Shown piece after piece: positions 1 through 11,263 of a DNA stretch of 64,000 bases. The position numbers and the translations under genes are program-made. The notes under the pieces were generated by a model that was not told where the DNA came from, ran no database searches, and saw nothing but the letters and a program-made list of their open reading frames with translations. Source of the stretch: Nothophaeocryptopus gaeumannii (lineage: Eukaryota > Ascomycota > Dothideomycetes > Mycosphaerellales > Mycosphaerellaceae); contig JASISA010000010.1 in assembly GCA_031771865.1 (NCBI GenBank), positions 2,170,001 through 2,234,000 of the forward strand, given 5' to 3'. Each line of letters starts with the position of its first letter. The stretch's first letter is position 1.

Positions 1-1
1 T

Positions 2-91
2 CATGCGAGGGTGGCAAGACGGAGGGAGGTGCTGAGTGCGCTCAAGGGTCGCATTGAGCAGAAGGGCGCGAGGGTTGTTAGGGTGGATTGA
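2..91 (+). CDS. 3' end of an unidentified gene (partial)
   Basis: An open frame enters from the left edge and ends at TGA 89-91. It gives about 29 residues rich in Arg, Lys and Val, ending in VVRVD. The composition looks coding and no better frame is present, but there is too little to assign a family. The gene body lies outside the window. Confidence 0.45.
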   Translation, partial: HARVARRREVLSALKGRIEQKGARVVRVD

Positions 92-651
92 GAGGACCGC
101 TCACATTGAAGTGAGGGCGAAAATACCAGCGTTGTGTAGTAGGATAACTGCATTTGAATGAAGTAAATGACGAAGGCCTTTCCCCAAGGCATACCGCACG
201 ATTGTCGTCGCCGCCTTGATCGATCTGAACAACCTCATCCACGCCTCTGTCTGCCGGCTGCCGACATTTAAAGTTCAACATGCCCTGCTTCGGTCTCACT
301 TGCCGTGGAGATCGCAGATCTCTCTTCAATATTGATGGCGCTCCCAGTGAAGACTCATCAATGCAAGTATCGTCACCCTGGCAAGCAGGAAAGAAATGAC
401 GACCGACCAAGTTCTGGCCCAGCAACTCCCTGCAGTGACATCTGCACCAACCATGAGTCTAACTTCATCGTTCACCTTCTACACCACATCTCCTACCTTC
501 GTGCGAGTACACCTATATCATCTTCCAGACGCGATCCCTCTCCGTCATGTCCAATGGCAGCCGAACGATGAAAGACCGTCCTACGCGATAGCCGTCCATT
601 GAGCGCGAGAGCCACACGATTGCGCTCTCGCGTCCCTCCCTCGACGCCAAT
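92..651. other. intergenic, 5' flank of the histidine kinase gene
   Basis: I see no supported gene in this stretch. Short ORFs exist on both strands but have no recognisable domain and no splice logic. It probably holds the downstream gene's promoter and 5' UTR. Confidence 0.5.
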
Positions 652-3600
652 ATGGACTCCATAGACGCGCTATATACACGACTGAAAGAGCAAGATCCAG
701 AGGGACTGGCTAAGCTTCTCCAACGAAGGCTCTCACTCCCAAAGACCGCCGTACCTGCCAAGCGGCCTACGGTCAGTGGCCTACCAGAAGCAGGGGGACA
801 ACCGCCAGGCGACATAGGCCCCGCAGGACCTTGGGATCTCACAGTCCCCAATCTCGGCCCTGAGCGACCCATGTCGGACTTTGTCAAATTCATACGCGAA
901 TATGACTGGGCATCGACGGGTTTCGGGCCCATGTCAACTTGGAGCACAGGACTACGACGGATAGTGAACTTTCTCTTGACAGACAACAGAGCCGTTGCGC
1001 TATGGTGGGGACCGCAGAGACTGTGCATATACAATGAAGTATATCAATTTGTGGCTGGGCATAAACATCCTTGGGCATTGGGCTCGCCGGTGGAGAAAGT
1101 GTGGCCTGAACTTGTACGTGCCAATACAAGCTGGAACAAGGGTATGCCGGACCTTGTGCTGATACATGTGAATGAAGGTCGATCTCGCATACGGTATGCC
1201 CTTTCGATTGGAGACGAATGTTGCGTAGGGTGAAACATACCTACGTTGATACTGTCCAATGTCTTAATCTACCGGTCATACTAATGTGCGATAGGACGCT
1301 CTTTTGATCATGCCGATCGTACAGGCGAGCCGTCTTCTGGCGAACGAGGCGTATTTTTCGTTGAGCGCAAAGGTTATCTAGAAGAGGTCTGGGCGAGTTG
1401 GATAGTCAACCCCATTCCCGGCCCCAATGGAAACCAAGGATATTACAATGTCGTTACCGAAGTCACAGCAGAAGTTGTGCATGATCGCAGAATGGCGACC
1501 TTGCAGAATCTGGATCGATCCATCTCGCAAGCGCAGACTGTAAGGCAATTCCTGGAAGAAGTACTGAACGGCCTGGAAGACGACCACTACGAGGTTCCTT
1601 TCATAGCGCTCTATGGCCCTTCAAGCGTCGAGCCGGCAAAAATGCCGCCCTTGCAACACACCAACAGCACGGACAGTGTAGACGATGTTGAAACTGCGGG
1701 TAAGGACAGCAGTACGCAATCGGAACAGGCTTCTGTTTTCAGCGGAACTGAATGGACGCTCGAGGGAGTTTTGGGACATGAGCTGCCTCCAAATGTGCCA
1801 GGATGGCCAGCGACCGTTGATCTTGATACTGGATCTGATTTCCTGACGCCGCTGTTTCGCAATGCGATGACCACGAAGACGACGGCCATAATTCGGGACA
1901 GTGAAGGTACAGTTTCGCTCATTTGCTAACGTGCATGTGAGACGTGTACTGATCGCTTTTCCTACAATCAGGGACCATACTTCCGTTACTCAAGGATGTC
2001 GCAAAGTCTCGGACATACGACGGGGAGCAATGCCACACGCTTGTCCTAATGCCGGTATGGTCGAATTACCAAGAACACCGATCGGGCTTCATCATACTCG
2101 GACTCAATCCGAGACGAACATACGACGTGGAATACCAACGATTTATACGAATGTTTCATCATCAGCTCACGACAACATTATCCTCGCTAGTGCTGGCCGA
2201 GGATGAAGCGAGGCGGAATAGACAAGCTGCACGACTGGCGGCAAAGGATCGCATACGCCTGATCGAAAAGCTGGCGGAGAGCCAGCAGACAGCGCAGAAC
2301 AGCGAATTGCGGTTCAGGAGTATGGCCGATCTCGCTCCCATTGGAGTATTCGAGTTCGATACGAAAGGGGTCTTGTTGTACGCGAATCAATACTGGATCG
2401 AACTAACCGGGTACTCGCCTGGCGCGAAAGAAGACGGCATGGCGTTGTCGAATGCACTCGCAGAAATCGATAAAGAGGCATTTTGGGCCCAATGGGGCCA
2501 GCTTCTTGCTGGAAAAGAAGTGCACTTTGAGTGTCGACTAAAGAAGCCTTACGTGACCGACGAAGCCATTGCCGGCGAAAGGCTGGAAGGTGAGACCTGG
2601 ATCCTCATTGCAGCCTACGCACTACGGGACGACGCCATCGGTCGGTTCGGCGACGACATCAGGGGAATCTTTGGATGTATCGTCGACATCAGTCGGCAGA
2701 AATGGATGGAAGGATTCCAAGAGAGAAGAGTAAAAGAGCAGATCGAGCGGCGGAGGCAGCAGGAGAACTTCATGGACAGCACAAGCCACGAAACGAGAAA
2801 CCCACTCGCGGCCATCACCCTTTCTGCCGACGATGTGTACACCACGCTCCAAGACGCGGCTTCGAAGGCTCCTGGCCGGCCTGTGTTGCTTGAGCCGGCA
2901 ACTGCGAATACGATTCTGGAGAGTGTTGAGACCATCATTACCTGTGCGAAACATCAGAAGCGGATTATCGATGACGTTCTCACGCTGTCGAAACTCGACT
3001 CTGGCATGCTGAGCACAGCCCCGAGTCCAATACAACCTACCGATATCGTTGTGCAAGCCATACGCATGTTTCAGAGCGAGATCAAGCGCAGTGACATCGA
3101 GGTGGCATACACCGTCGGACAATCGTATACCGACTGCATGATTGATTGGGTCCTCCTGGATCCGACCCGTTTCTTGCAGGTTCTCGTGAACCTCCTCACG
3201 AACGCGGTAAGGAACCAAAGGCTGAAAAGCATCCAGCGTCTGAGACACAAGCTGATCTTCCACCGTTTGCTTTGCAGATCAAGTTCACCAAGCAGGAACA
3301 GTATCGAAAAGTCGAAATCCAGCTGGAGGCTAGCCATATGCGCCCTCGAGGGGAAGACTGCGGAGTTCATTTCGTGCCTTCGCCGACTTCGACTATGGGG
3401 CCGGCAGATGGTGTTCAGACTCCGACGGGCGCGGTATATCTCTACGTGGCGATCAAAGATACCGGACCTGGTATCCTGGAAGACGAACTAGAAAACCTCT
3501 TCCAGCGCTTCATGCAGGCTTCACCAAAGACGTATGCTCAATACGGAGGTTCTGGACTCGGACTATGGATCTCAAAAGAGCTCTGCGCCAAACTCGGCGG

Positions 3601-4522
3601 TCAAATCGGCGTCGCTTCTACCGCTGGTCGGGAAGAGCATGGCTCCACTTTTGCGTTTTATGTCCAGGCTCCGAGATGTGAGCCCCCTACGGCGACGCAA
3701 CAGATGGTCGCTGCGAGAGAGCGTAAGAGGAATCGACAAATCTCTGTCGAGGACGTGCAGAGGGAACATTCTAGGATGGGGTTCGGCAATGGGGAAAGAC
3801 CTGTCACTAGTACGGGTGCTGTTGCGAGTGTCCTTGATCAGCCTCTCAGGAGTAATGAGAGGCTTGATGGGGAGCTCGGGGCCAGATCAAGCCCGATTAA
3901 GAGTCTTCCGCCAACGGACGGGAAGGATTTGGGTGTGCTTGTTGTTGAAGACAATTTGGTATGTGCACCCTCCATAAGTGAGTGGAACTTGAGTGTAGGA
4001 CTCACTGACTGCTGAACAGGTCAACCAAAAAGTCATGAAGAAACAACTCATCCGCGCAGGCTTCCGCGTCTCCGTCGCGAACCACGGCCAGGAAGCCCTC
4101 GATCTTTTATACCCAGGTCTCGACGAAGCTGTTCGCCTTGGTGGTTCACCGACACCCAGCCCATTGTCTCCAGAACTGGACGTTGTTTTGATGGACATAG
4201 AGATGCCGCAAGTACCTCCCTATTGACTTAAGTGCAAAATACAGCATGTACTAACTTCTGTCCGCGTAGTGTCATGGGAGGTCTGGAGTGCACGAAAATC
4301 ATCCGGAGTCGAGAGGCTCTGGCGAGTCCGGGAGAGGTGGGTGGAAGAAGTATGCCGATTTTGGGCGTGACGGCCAATGCACGCGCTGAGCAGCAAGCCG
4401 CTGCCTTGAATGCCGGCATGGACCTCGTCGTTACGAAACCTTTTCATATGAGCGAGTTGCTTCCGGCGATTGAGAGGGTTAGGAGGGAGGTTGGTGGTGG
4501 AACGCAGACGCCGGTTGAGTAA
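652..4522 (+). CDS. hybrid histidine kinase (PAS-HisKA-HATPase-REC)
   Basis: Six exons (652-1141, 1295-1906, 1972-3206, 3278-3958, 4020-4207, 4270-4522) give about 1152 aa. The N-terminal part carries the GAF/PAS-like block usual in fungal kinases (WWGPQRLCIYNEVY). A PAS domain follows at about residues 481-600 (YANQYWIELTGYSP). HisKA has the phospho-accepting His in SHETRNPL (about residue 640). The ATPase has an N box (VLVNLLTNA), G1 (DTGPGI) and G2 (GSGLGLWISKEL). The C-terminal receiver has VLVVEDN, a phospho-Asp in VLMDIEMP (about residue 1065) and TKPF. It should pass phosphate His-Asp and then to an HPt protein feeding a stress MAPK path, as known for fungal hybrid kinases. Intron 5 (4208-4269) uses a GC donor (GCAAGT), the only choice that restores MPVMGG. 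All key residues are present. The subgroup is not certain. Confidence 0.9.
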
Positions 4523-4759
4523 AAGAGGCGATTTTGATTGGGTAGGGCCGTTTGAGAAGACAGAAGTCTGGAAAGGACCGGACCTGTGTAGGATTTCCGA
4601 CGGATAGATGATAGATGAATTGACATGATTACAATCTTTCGAACATCCGTCATCTTTACACGTCTCTCAACTTCTGAGTGGAGTTTTACGCAACTTGCTT
4701 CAGAGACACCGCAACAGCCTTGCTACGCCAGCACCTTAGAATCTCCTGCGGGACCACCT

Positions 4760-5250
4760 CTACTTCAAATTCCCTTCCCTCTGCATGACATACTCCGGCG
4801 CGAGCCTCTTCAAAATCTTCGCCTCCCTCGGCTTGACAAACATCCACTCCGTGGCTTCAAAGTACGTCTTCATAAACTCCTGTTGAGGGTGTGTTGCGAT
4901 CCATTCTTTTGGATTGGCGTTCCAGTTCTCGATCCAGGAGATTGTGCCGAGGGAGAAGGGATCCTGTTTAAAGAGGGGGGCATTAGCATGGTGGGGATTG
5001 GACGAAGGTGGAGAGAGAAAGAGAGAGAGAGAGAGGGTGGAAAGAGAGGGAGGGGAGAGACGGGGAAAAGTGCCTGGAAAATTTCCATGTACTGGATTTC
5101 TGAATCCTTGATGACTTTTTCGAAAGTGGGTTTCATTGCTTTGAAGAAGGCGGAAATGTTGGAAGGGTCGATGTGTATTGTTATGTGGAGGGAGAAGCGA
5201 TCGAGGTCGGGGATCTGGGAGGGGTCGACTTTGTGTTCTTGTTCGGACAT
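4760..5250 (-). CDS. small ABM-domain-like protein
   Basis: Two exons (5250-5074 and 4963-4760) encode 126 aa. The N-terminal half (LHITIHIDPSNISAFFKAM) and the exon-2 start (LGTISWIENW) match the ferredoxin-like fold of antibiotic-biosynthesis-monooxygenase (ABM) proteins, which are usually about 100-130 aa. The exact reaction cannot be told from sequence. The junction EIFQ/DPFS needs a 110-bp intron (4964-5073) that ends in ACAG but starts GCACTT, so it would be a GC-AG intron with a weak donor. The intron is a long purine tract on the plus strand ((GA)n near 5007-5038). No operon-like partner is seen; the kinase gene lies on the other strand. Confidence 0.7.
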
Positions 5251-5679
5251 TGTTGCGTCGGTGAGTCGATTGGGATAGAGTGAGGAAGATGAGCTTTCTG
5301 AGTCTGTTGTTGTTAACAGAGAGGTCTAAGTGAGGTGGGTCTTGGTGCTACTGTCGCTGCGGAGGCGAAAAAAGGCATTGAACAATGTGATTAATCGTGA
5401 AATTATATATCAACATACATTTGCTGCGTACAGACAGCATACCCTTCTCGGAAACGGTCATCCGCATCCCAAAAACCTTCCCACTTCCGTTTCGTTCTCT
5501 GAGTATTTCCTACTTGGGCAGGATTGCTAATGTCGATTGCTAAGCTGCATCGGCCGCCGCCAAGAAGCGCCTTCATTCCGGCTTTTGTTCTTGAGCGCAA
5601 ACCCGGGTCTTGCCGAGGCTTTCTTTGGGCGGCCGATAAAAATGTATCGTTAAAGCCCTAATAGTGCTTAACTAAAGGA
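5251..5679. other. intergenic DNA before the transposon nest
   Basis: No gene is supported here. The base composition is still normal, with CA and TG present, so RIP has not reached it. It probably contains the promoter of the divergent ABM-like gene. Confidence 0.4.
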
Positions 5680-5720
5680 GCGGAGACTGAAGCGAGGTTA
5701 CAACAACTGTCTTCAACGCA
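5680..5720 (+). repeat. LTR-like fragment at the left edge of the nest
   Basis: The segment GAGCGGAGAC followed by GAAGCGAGGTTACAA resembles, on the opposite strand, two blocks of the sequence at about 16990-17107 (GAGCGGAGAC and GAAGCGAGGTTACAA). In that copy the blocks are separated by about 100 bp. Fungal Copia LTRs often start TGTTGAG followed by such motifs. This is only a short match, so calling it an LTR remnant is inference. Confidence 0.3.
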
Positions 5721-5799
5721 CAACGCAGTCTCAATCGCGATATCCTATCTACTCGTCTGAATTCTCAGCATCGCTAGCCTCCGGCTGGCCTTAACTAGT

Positions 5800-5945
5800 A
5801 CCGCTAATCAACGTCTTATCCTCTTGAATTGCACCGCCGATCAACGTCTTATCCTCATCATGAATCGCACTGCCAATTATAGTCTCATCTTGCCTATCTC
5901 GAATAGCACTACTAATTATAGTCTTATTATTATTATTATTATCGG
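5800..5945. repeat. degenerate 33-39 bp tandem repeat at the RIP boundary
   Basis: About four units start at 5800, 5833, 5869 and 5908, with a shared core (ACCGC.AATCAACGTCTTATC and derivatives). They run into a short (TTA)n tract at about 5923-5942. The first two units keep CA, while the third and fourth show CA-to-TA changes (AATTATAGTCTTA). The array therefore spans the transition from normal to RIP-mutated DNA. It may be subterminal Helitron repeat DNA. Confidence 0.55.
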
Positions 5946-8761
5946 TATCTCGGATGCTACTACCTATTATATACTCCTCCTTACCTTCCTAAGTCTTGCC
6001 CTTTATAATCGTATTAATACTAACTTTAGGGCCTAGGTTATTCTAGTCGATAACTCTATAGCGTTCCTTATATTCCCTACGTCTCTAATTACGGAGGCTT
6101 CTTGCAAAGGCCTAATCTATCTTAGATAATAGCTTGAGGCTAAGGCCTCTATCTTTACTCTTTACCTTCTAACCCTTCGCTTCTTAGTTAGTAAACTATT
6201 TCGCTCGGCGCTTAACCTCTAGTTACTTATAGTATAGGATATTCGCCTAGACTTATTTATTAGTTAGACCGCCCGGATTCTCGTACTATTACTAGCCTTA
6301 TTACTAACTATAGATTTGTATAGACTCTATCTAGGTAATAGTAAGTAACGCTTAATTAGTCTCGTACTCCTCTTATGCATTATACTTATTATCGTCTTGT
6401 CCTTAAGCGGCTACGCTACCTTAACCTTAGGCTTTAGTAAGAGTATTATAAGCCCTCTTAGCTTTCTTAGCTAATACCCGCTTCGCTTCCTCGGATTATT
6501 TAGATATAAAGGTAGGAGTAGGCCTACTAGGATATATCGGCGAGGAGGATAGAATAGTATAGAGTAGTAATAGGCGCTATCTATAGCGACGGACGAAGTC
6601 TACGTAGCGTTAGATAGTAGTAGTAGATAGCTTACCCTTAAAGTAGTTAAAAGTAAATAGCTTATCGAAGAGTAGGTCGTTTAGGCGCCGAACGCGTAAG
6701 TAGGTAACGTATATTAGGCCTAGAGAGAAGTCCTTCTTTAAGATATTTAGGACGGCCTTATTAAGTGTTATACCCTACGATTTATAGACCGTAATTGTAT
6801 AGGCTAAAGTAATAGGGAACTAGATCCTACTATAACTAGCTTTATTATTCGCCTCTCCTTAATTAAACTTATACTAAGCGAGGGTAATAGGAACGACTCT
6901 CGGAGGTAGGAATAGATCGTCGTACTTATCGTTAAGGAATAGGCTATTATAGTTATCTAGACGTATAAGTAGCGTAAGCGGCGGGCCGCTAAGAATTTCG
7001 TTATTAGTATAAGACTCGCTAGTAGCCTAGACTACGCCGTAGATAGTACCTATTATTCCGTTTACGATACCTTTCTCTACCTATAGGTTCTCGGTAATTA
7101 TAATACGGTAGCCGATAGCTATATAGAGGGTACGATAGAGGTTCCCCCCTACGTTAAACCGAGCTTCTAAAGCGCCCTAACTATTATAACTAGCTGTAAT
7201 AATCTTAACTAGCCTATTAAGGTTACGTAGCGATATTCGGTTATAGGCTTTAACCTCCGCTCGAGTACTATAGGTACGAATAGCGTTGCGGAACGACTTA
7301 ATTTCGGTAGGGACTAATATCTTAACGCGTAAGGCTAACGTGCGCTATCTATTAAAAGTAAGATACCTAGGGCTAGTACGTAGGCCCTAAAGTACCTCGG
7401 AGAACCGAGCTATATTAGGATTATTAGTATTCTACCTCTAAACAACTTTAAGGTTAATAGTCTTCTTAAATAGATAGTAGAGATTATGTCTATTCTACTA
7501 TTCTTTAGTATAGAGCTAGCTCTTGTCCGTAAATAGAGGCTTCGCCCCTACTAGAGGTAGCTACTAAAAGTTACTATAGAGGATAATACTAAACCTACTA
7601 AAGGGCTTAGCCGGATCTCTAACTTACTATAGATAGCGATTAATCTAGTAGAGTAGGATAGGATTAAGTATTAATTTCTTATTAATAATAATATAGAATA
7701 CTATAGATAGTCGAATTTTAATATCTAAGAGCTATAGCCTAGACAACTTAACATATTACTCTAGTTTTAGAGGGACTTTAAGTACGGAGTAGATCGTAGA
7801 CCCTCGAATACTATAACCTACGATTCTAGTAGGAGTAAGCCGTAATACTAGTATCTCGTGGATCTAATCTTCGTTATTTCGATTATACTTAGCTACGTAG
7901 TATTCTAGATCCTCGGATAGTAGCTTAATTATATAGGACTTTCCTATACTAGCCTATCTATCGACTTGTAATAGTAGTTACTCTAGAGGAAGTCTAGTCT
8001 CTAGATCGCTATATAGAGTCTAGTAGAAGTGAACTATAATAGTATCGACCTATAACTTCTACTCTAGTACTAATCTTTCGTAAGTAGCTAGACAATTCGG
8101 GTTAATACTAACTCGAATACGAGAACTCCTAGCTTCGCTACGATAATTCTTCTACTAGTTCTTAATATTATTAGTCGTAAGACCGTATTATCTAATATAA
8201 CGAGACTAGTCGTAGTCTTTATCTATAGGTCGGTAACCGAGGTTATCTAGGTCTATATCTTCGGCTATATTACGATCGGGTAGCTAACGAGTAATTATAT
8301 CCGTACTACCTATTCCTTTAGCTAGCTAGTTATAGTACTCTTCTTCGAATTCATCTTTATTAGGCGGGTCGAGCTTAATAGTATAATAGTCGAACACGTG
8401 CGTATAAAAGCGACGATAGGTCTTATACGTAGCTACCTATATAATATAATTAAACCCTAAAGCGTCTAAATCCTCGTCCGCTTCTACGATCGCCTTTATA
8501 GCCTCGTTATTAGGAAAGGTATATAGTAGTAATAGATAGGTCGTAAAAGGATAGTATAGTATAATCTTCGTTTAGTAAAAGTCTTCGTACTAGTCGTTCT
8601 TAATACTAGGCGAGTTACTATAATAGGGGAAGTAGTTAAGAATGCGAGGCTTTACTTGTAGTCGTAATCGTATATTAGAGGGCTTGTAGTTCTATAATAT
8701 AGCGAACTAAAAGAGTATTAAGTTAGGGGAATTAGTAACGATCTATTATAGGCGGCTAGTA
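5946..8761 (-). mobile_element. RIP-mutated Helitron, helicase half
   Basis: Read on the minus strand, 8580-6650 holds a PIF1-type helicase with many stops. The Walker A remnant is SIGKS (codons at 7936-7950). The C-terminal helicase block reads ITLAYTITVYKS, then a stop at 6775-6777 (CAG to TAG), then GITLNKAVLN. Upstream is the Helitron-typical VKPRILNYFP stretch, and IILYYPF for the usual H-H-P-F. Each defect is CpA-to-TpA (His to Tyr, Gln to stop). Sixty bases at 8041-8100 contain ten TA, one CA and no TG, while CG is kept. The element is dead. The helicase would have unwound DNA during rolling-circle transposition. The Rep nuclease part is not found; a truncated LINE occupies that position. 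Exact termini (5' TC, 3' CTRR with hairpin) could not be placed. Confidence 0.85.
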
Positions 8762-9479
8762 TAATAATAATAATAAATGTATTCGAGCTAGCTATAGGCC
8801 GTGCCCCTTCTAGTATATCTACATATTGTAAAAGAAAACCCTATAGAAAGTACCTATAGCGTAAAACTTCCTCCCTTCTCTATTATACCTTATACCCTAC
8901 TATATCTTAGGTACTATAGAACTAATATGTTTGCCCGTAGGCAGCTGGCTGACACGCCAGAGTCAACATCATCCTCCTTACTTGGGTTCGAGATCTCCGG
9001 CCTACTCTAGGAGATATTTAAGAGTCTACTCGAATTGTCCTATAGGGAGATACCTTATTACCTACGCTACGGTTTATCTAGGAAACTTAGTAAGCTATCT
9101 TCTCGCGTCCTAGCTTCTAGTAGCTAAGATAAGTTCCCTTCTACTCTCTCGCATATTTGTATAGTAGGCAAGGTAGTATCGAGCTATCCCTCTATCTCTA
9201 TATTCGTAGTAGGGGCTAGTATCGGGTACCCTAACCTTATAGAGGAAGTAAGGAAGGCTAATTGTCTCTAACCGTATCTAGAATACTATCGCGGCCTAGG
9301 CTTTACTAAGCCCTCGATAAAGCTCCCGGGTATTAGTGTTCTATAGAGTCCTAAACGCGAGTAGGAGGATTCCTTCGCGCGTAGTATTATCCTACTTCTA
9401 TAACTCGTCCCGCTTATACTAGCCCTAGAGGATAGTCTATATTACTTTCCGAGTCTTCTTTAGATCTACTCTATCTATA
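8762..9479 (-). mobile_element. 5'-truncated, RIP-mutated LINE copy
   Basis: This stretch is the reverse complement of the 3' end of the LINE at about 14013-14725. I aligned the two by eye over the last 180 bp; differences are almost all G-to-A or C-to-T in TG/CA context. The (TAA)n run at 8762-8776 is its 3' tail, so it points left. It lacks everything upstream of the ORF2 C-terminus. It preserves one base that the full-length copy has lost (GGG versus GG at about 14099), so it serves as an internal reference for the reading frame. It sits where the Helitron Rep domain should be. Confidence 0.88.
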
Positions 9480-9530
9480 ATACCTACTAATAAGTTATTC
9501 CTTAATAGTAGTAAGCTTAGGCAAGTCTTT
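9480..9530 (-). mobile_element. Helitron sliver between the two LINE copies
   Basis: RIP-mutated DNA that reads on the minus strand as KDLPKLTTIKE and joins, in frame, the reading frame starting at 14746. It is the same Helitron interrupted by both LINE insertions. Confidence 0.6.
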
Positions 9531-9544
9531 AGGCCTCTTACGTA
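9531..9544. repeat. target-site duplication, left copy
   Basis: AGGCCTCTTACGTA here is repeated exactly at 14732-14745 on the other side of the LINE. Two more T bases match but merge with the (TTA)n tail. Confidence 0.9.
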
Positions 9545-9722
9545 AAAGATACACCTCGAACGAATTTGGGGAGGCGGCATTACCAAAACCTCAGAACATA
9601 CGGAACCTATCAAGGCAATACACGCATCCAAAGCACGGCTACACGCCGCTGTTGGCGGGTGCGCAGTCAGCGCTCGAAAATACTGATTCTCAGCATTAGA
9701 AGAAGAGAATTCTCTGCCAAGC

Positions 9723-11188
9723 ATGGCCAGTGCACAAGGCTGTGCTGCCTCAGGCACAGACAACGGACTAGAGCCATTTCAAGAGGTTACTGAAGAAACT
9801 ACTACAGGCAGAGATACAGGGAGTATCAATCTAGCTTCCTACCCAACCTCCCAAGAGAAGGGGTATAGAGAGAAGAACGCAGCAGTAAACAAGAACCAGC
9901 AGGGTCCCCTCTCACCTTGGGAGGCCCTGAAAGAGATTCAGAATGAGGCAGCTGAACTGATGCATCAGAGTCAACACTCCTCCCTCCAACCAGAGAGGGC
10001 AATCCAGATGATTCTGGATATGATTCACTCAACTGCAGCGCGGACCACGAAGCGCACCAACCAGGAAGCCACTCTGGAATCTATCCAACGGAGTATTACA
10101 CAGATTCAGAAGAAGATAGAGCAGAGTCCAGGACCAAAGACAACCTGGGCTACAGTCGCAGCCCAACAGCCAGCCCAGCTGTCTAGCATCAAAGCACAAA
10201 GAGCTGCGTGCTCCCTCAAGATTCACGTAGACAACGAAGCGACTAGGGCTGAGCTTAGGGATGCTGAAGCTACCCGGATTGTTTCGCGTTTTACTGCAGA
10301 AGGAGGGAACTGGGCACATGTAGTCGCAGTCAAGAAGGTCCCCGATGGACTAGTTCTCACGACTACGGACCCTGCAGCAAGGAACCGAATGGCGGCAGAC
10401 ACCCAAGGCCTAGGCAAGGTCTTGAAGGAGGCAAGAATAGCACAGAAAACCTTCCCAGTCAAGTCCACTTTGTTACAGTTGCAGGAAACGACCCTACTAC
10501 ACAGCGGATCCAGTCAATTGAGGAAGACAACAAGCGGCTAATACCCGGAATCCAAGTACAGAATGCCTGGTGGAAGGGCCAGAAAGCTATAGCAACGGGA
10601 ACAAAGAAACAGAGCACTCTAGTAGTCGAACTGAAGACGGTGGAAGCTGCTAGAGCTGCGGTAGAGAAGGGCATTATCATCTCCGGAGTGCTCCACGACA
10701 CTGAAGAATGGGACCACCAATGGACAATAACACAGTGCTTCAACTGCCAAAGATATGGCCATATCGGCACAAGGTGCACAAACGGTACGGTGTGTGCAAG
10801 GTGTGGAGGAAGCCATAACATAAGAGAATGTGCGCACGAGAAGCTTGCAGAGGCAGACCGATTAAAGCACAGTAAATGCGGAAATTGCAGTCAGAACCAC
10901 CCAGCTTGGCACTATATGTGCTCAAAGAGACAAGCAATCAAGGACAAGATTCAGAGCATGAAGAAGATAGGGGCGAGCTACATGGCTAAGCTAACCTACA
11001 GTACTCTAGCTCTACTTCTCCTCTGCCTTCCCCTCCTCTACAGCAAGGAGCGAATGGGGAGGAGAGGACCAAACAGCTACCCGGACAAGCCGCGAATATG
11101 TCCCAGGCAGGAGGCCAATAGGAACAGCAGTAGAGAAGCGAACACTACAGAGGTTTGGGAGGCCAGTTGGGGCGGTGAACAGGGCTAA
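9723..11188 (+). pseudogene. LINE ORF1 (Gag-like, zinc knuckles), one frameshift
   Basis: ORF1 starts at ATG 9723 and runs in one frame to about 10450, then continues one base out of frame to TAA at 11188. The repair point lies in ACCTTCCCAGTC (10449-10460), which fits loss of one C. The C-terminal part has zinc knuckles CFNCQRYGHIGTRC and CARCGGSHNIREC, plus a third Cys-His cluster (CGNCSQNHPAWHYMC). These bind RNA in Tad1-type ORF1 proteins. The N-terminal half is charged and Gln/Thr-rich. It would coat the element RNA in the particle. Confidence 0.8.
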
Positions 11189-11263
11189 GACCATTGTACC
11201 GGAGCAAGGACAAGGGTCAATCCGACGAGCAATACAGCGGGATCAACCACCAGCTAGTACCCA

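Noticed and set aside
5000..5070. (GA)n-rich tract as a microsatellite or regulatory element
   Set aside because: It is the pyrimidine-rich intron of the minus-strand ABM-like gene; low complexity is enough to explain it.
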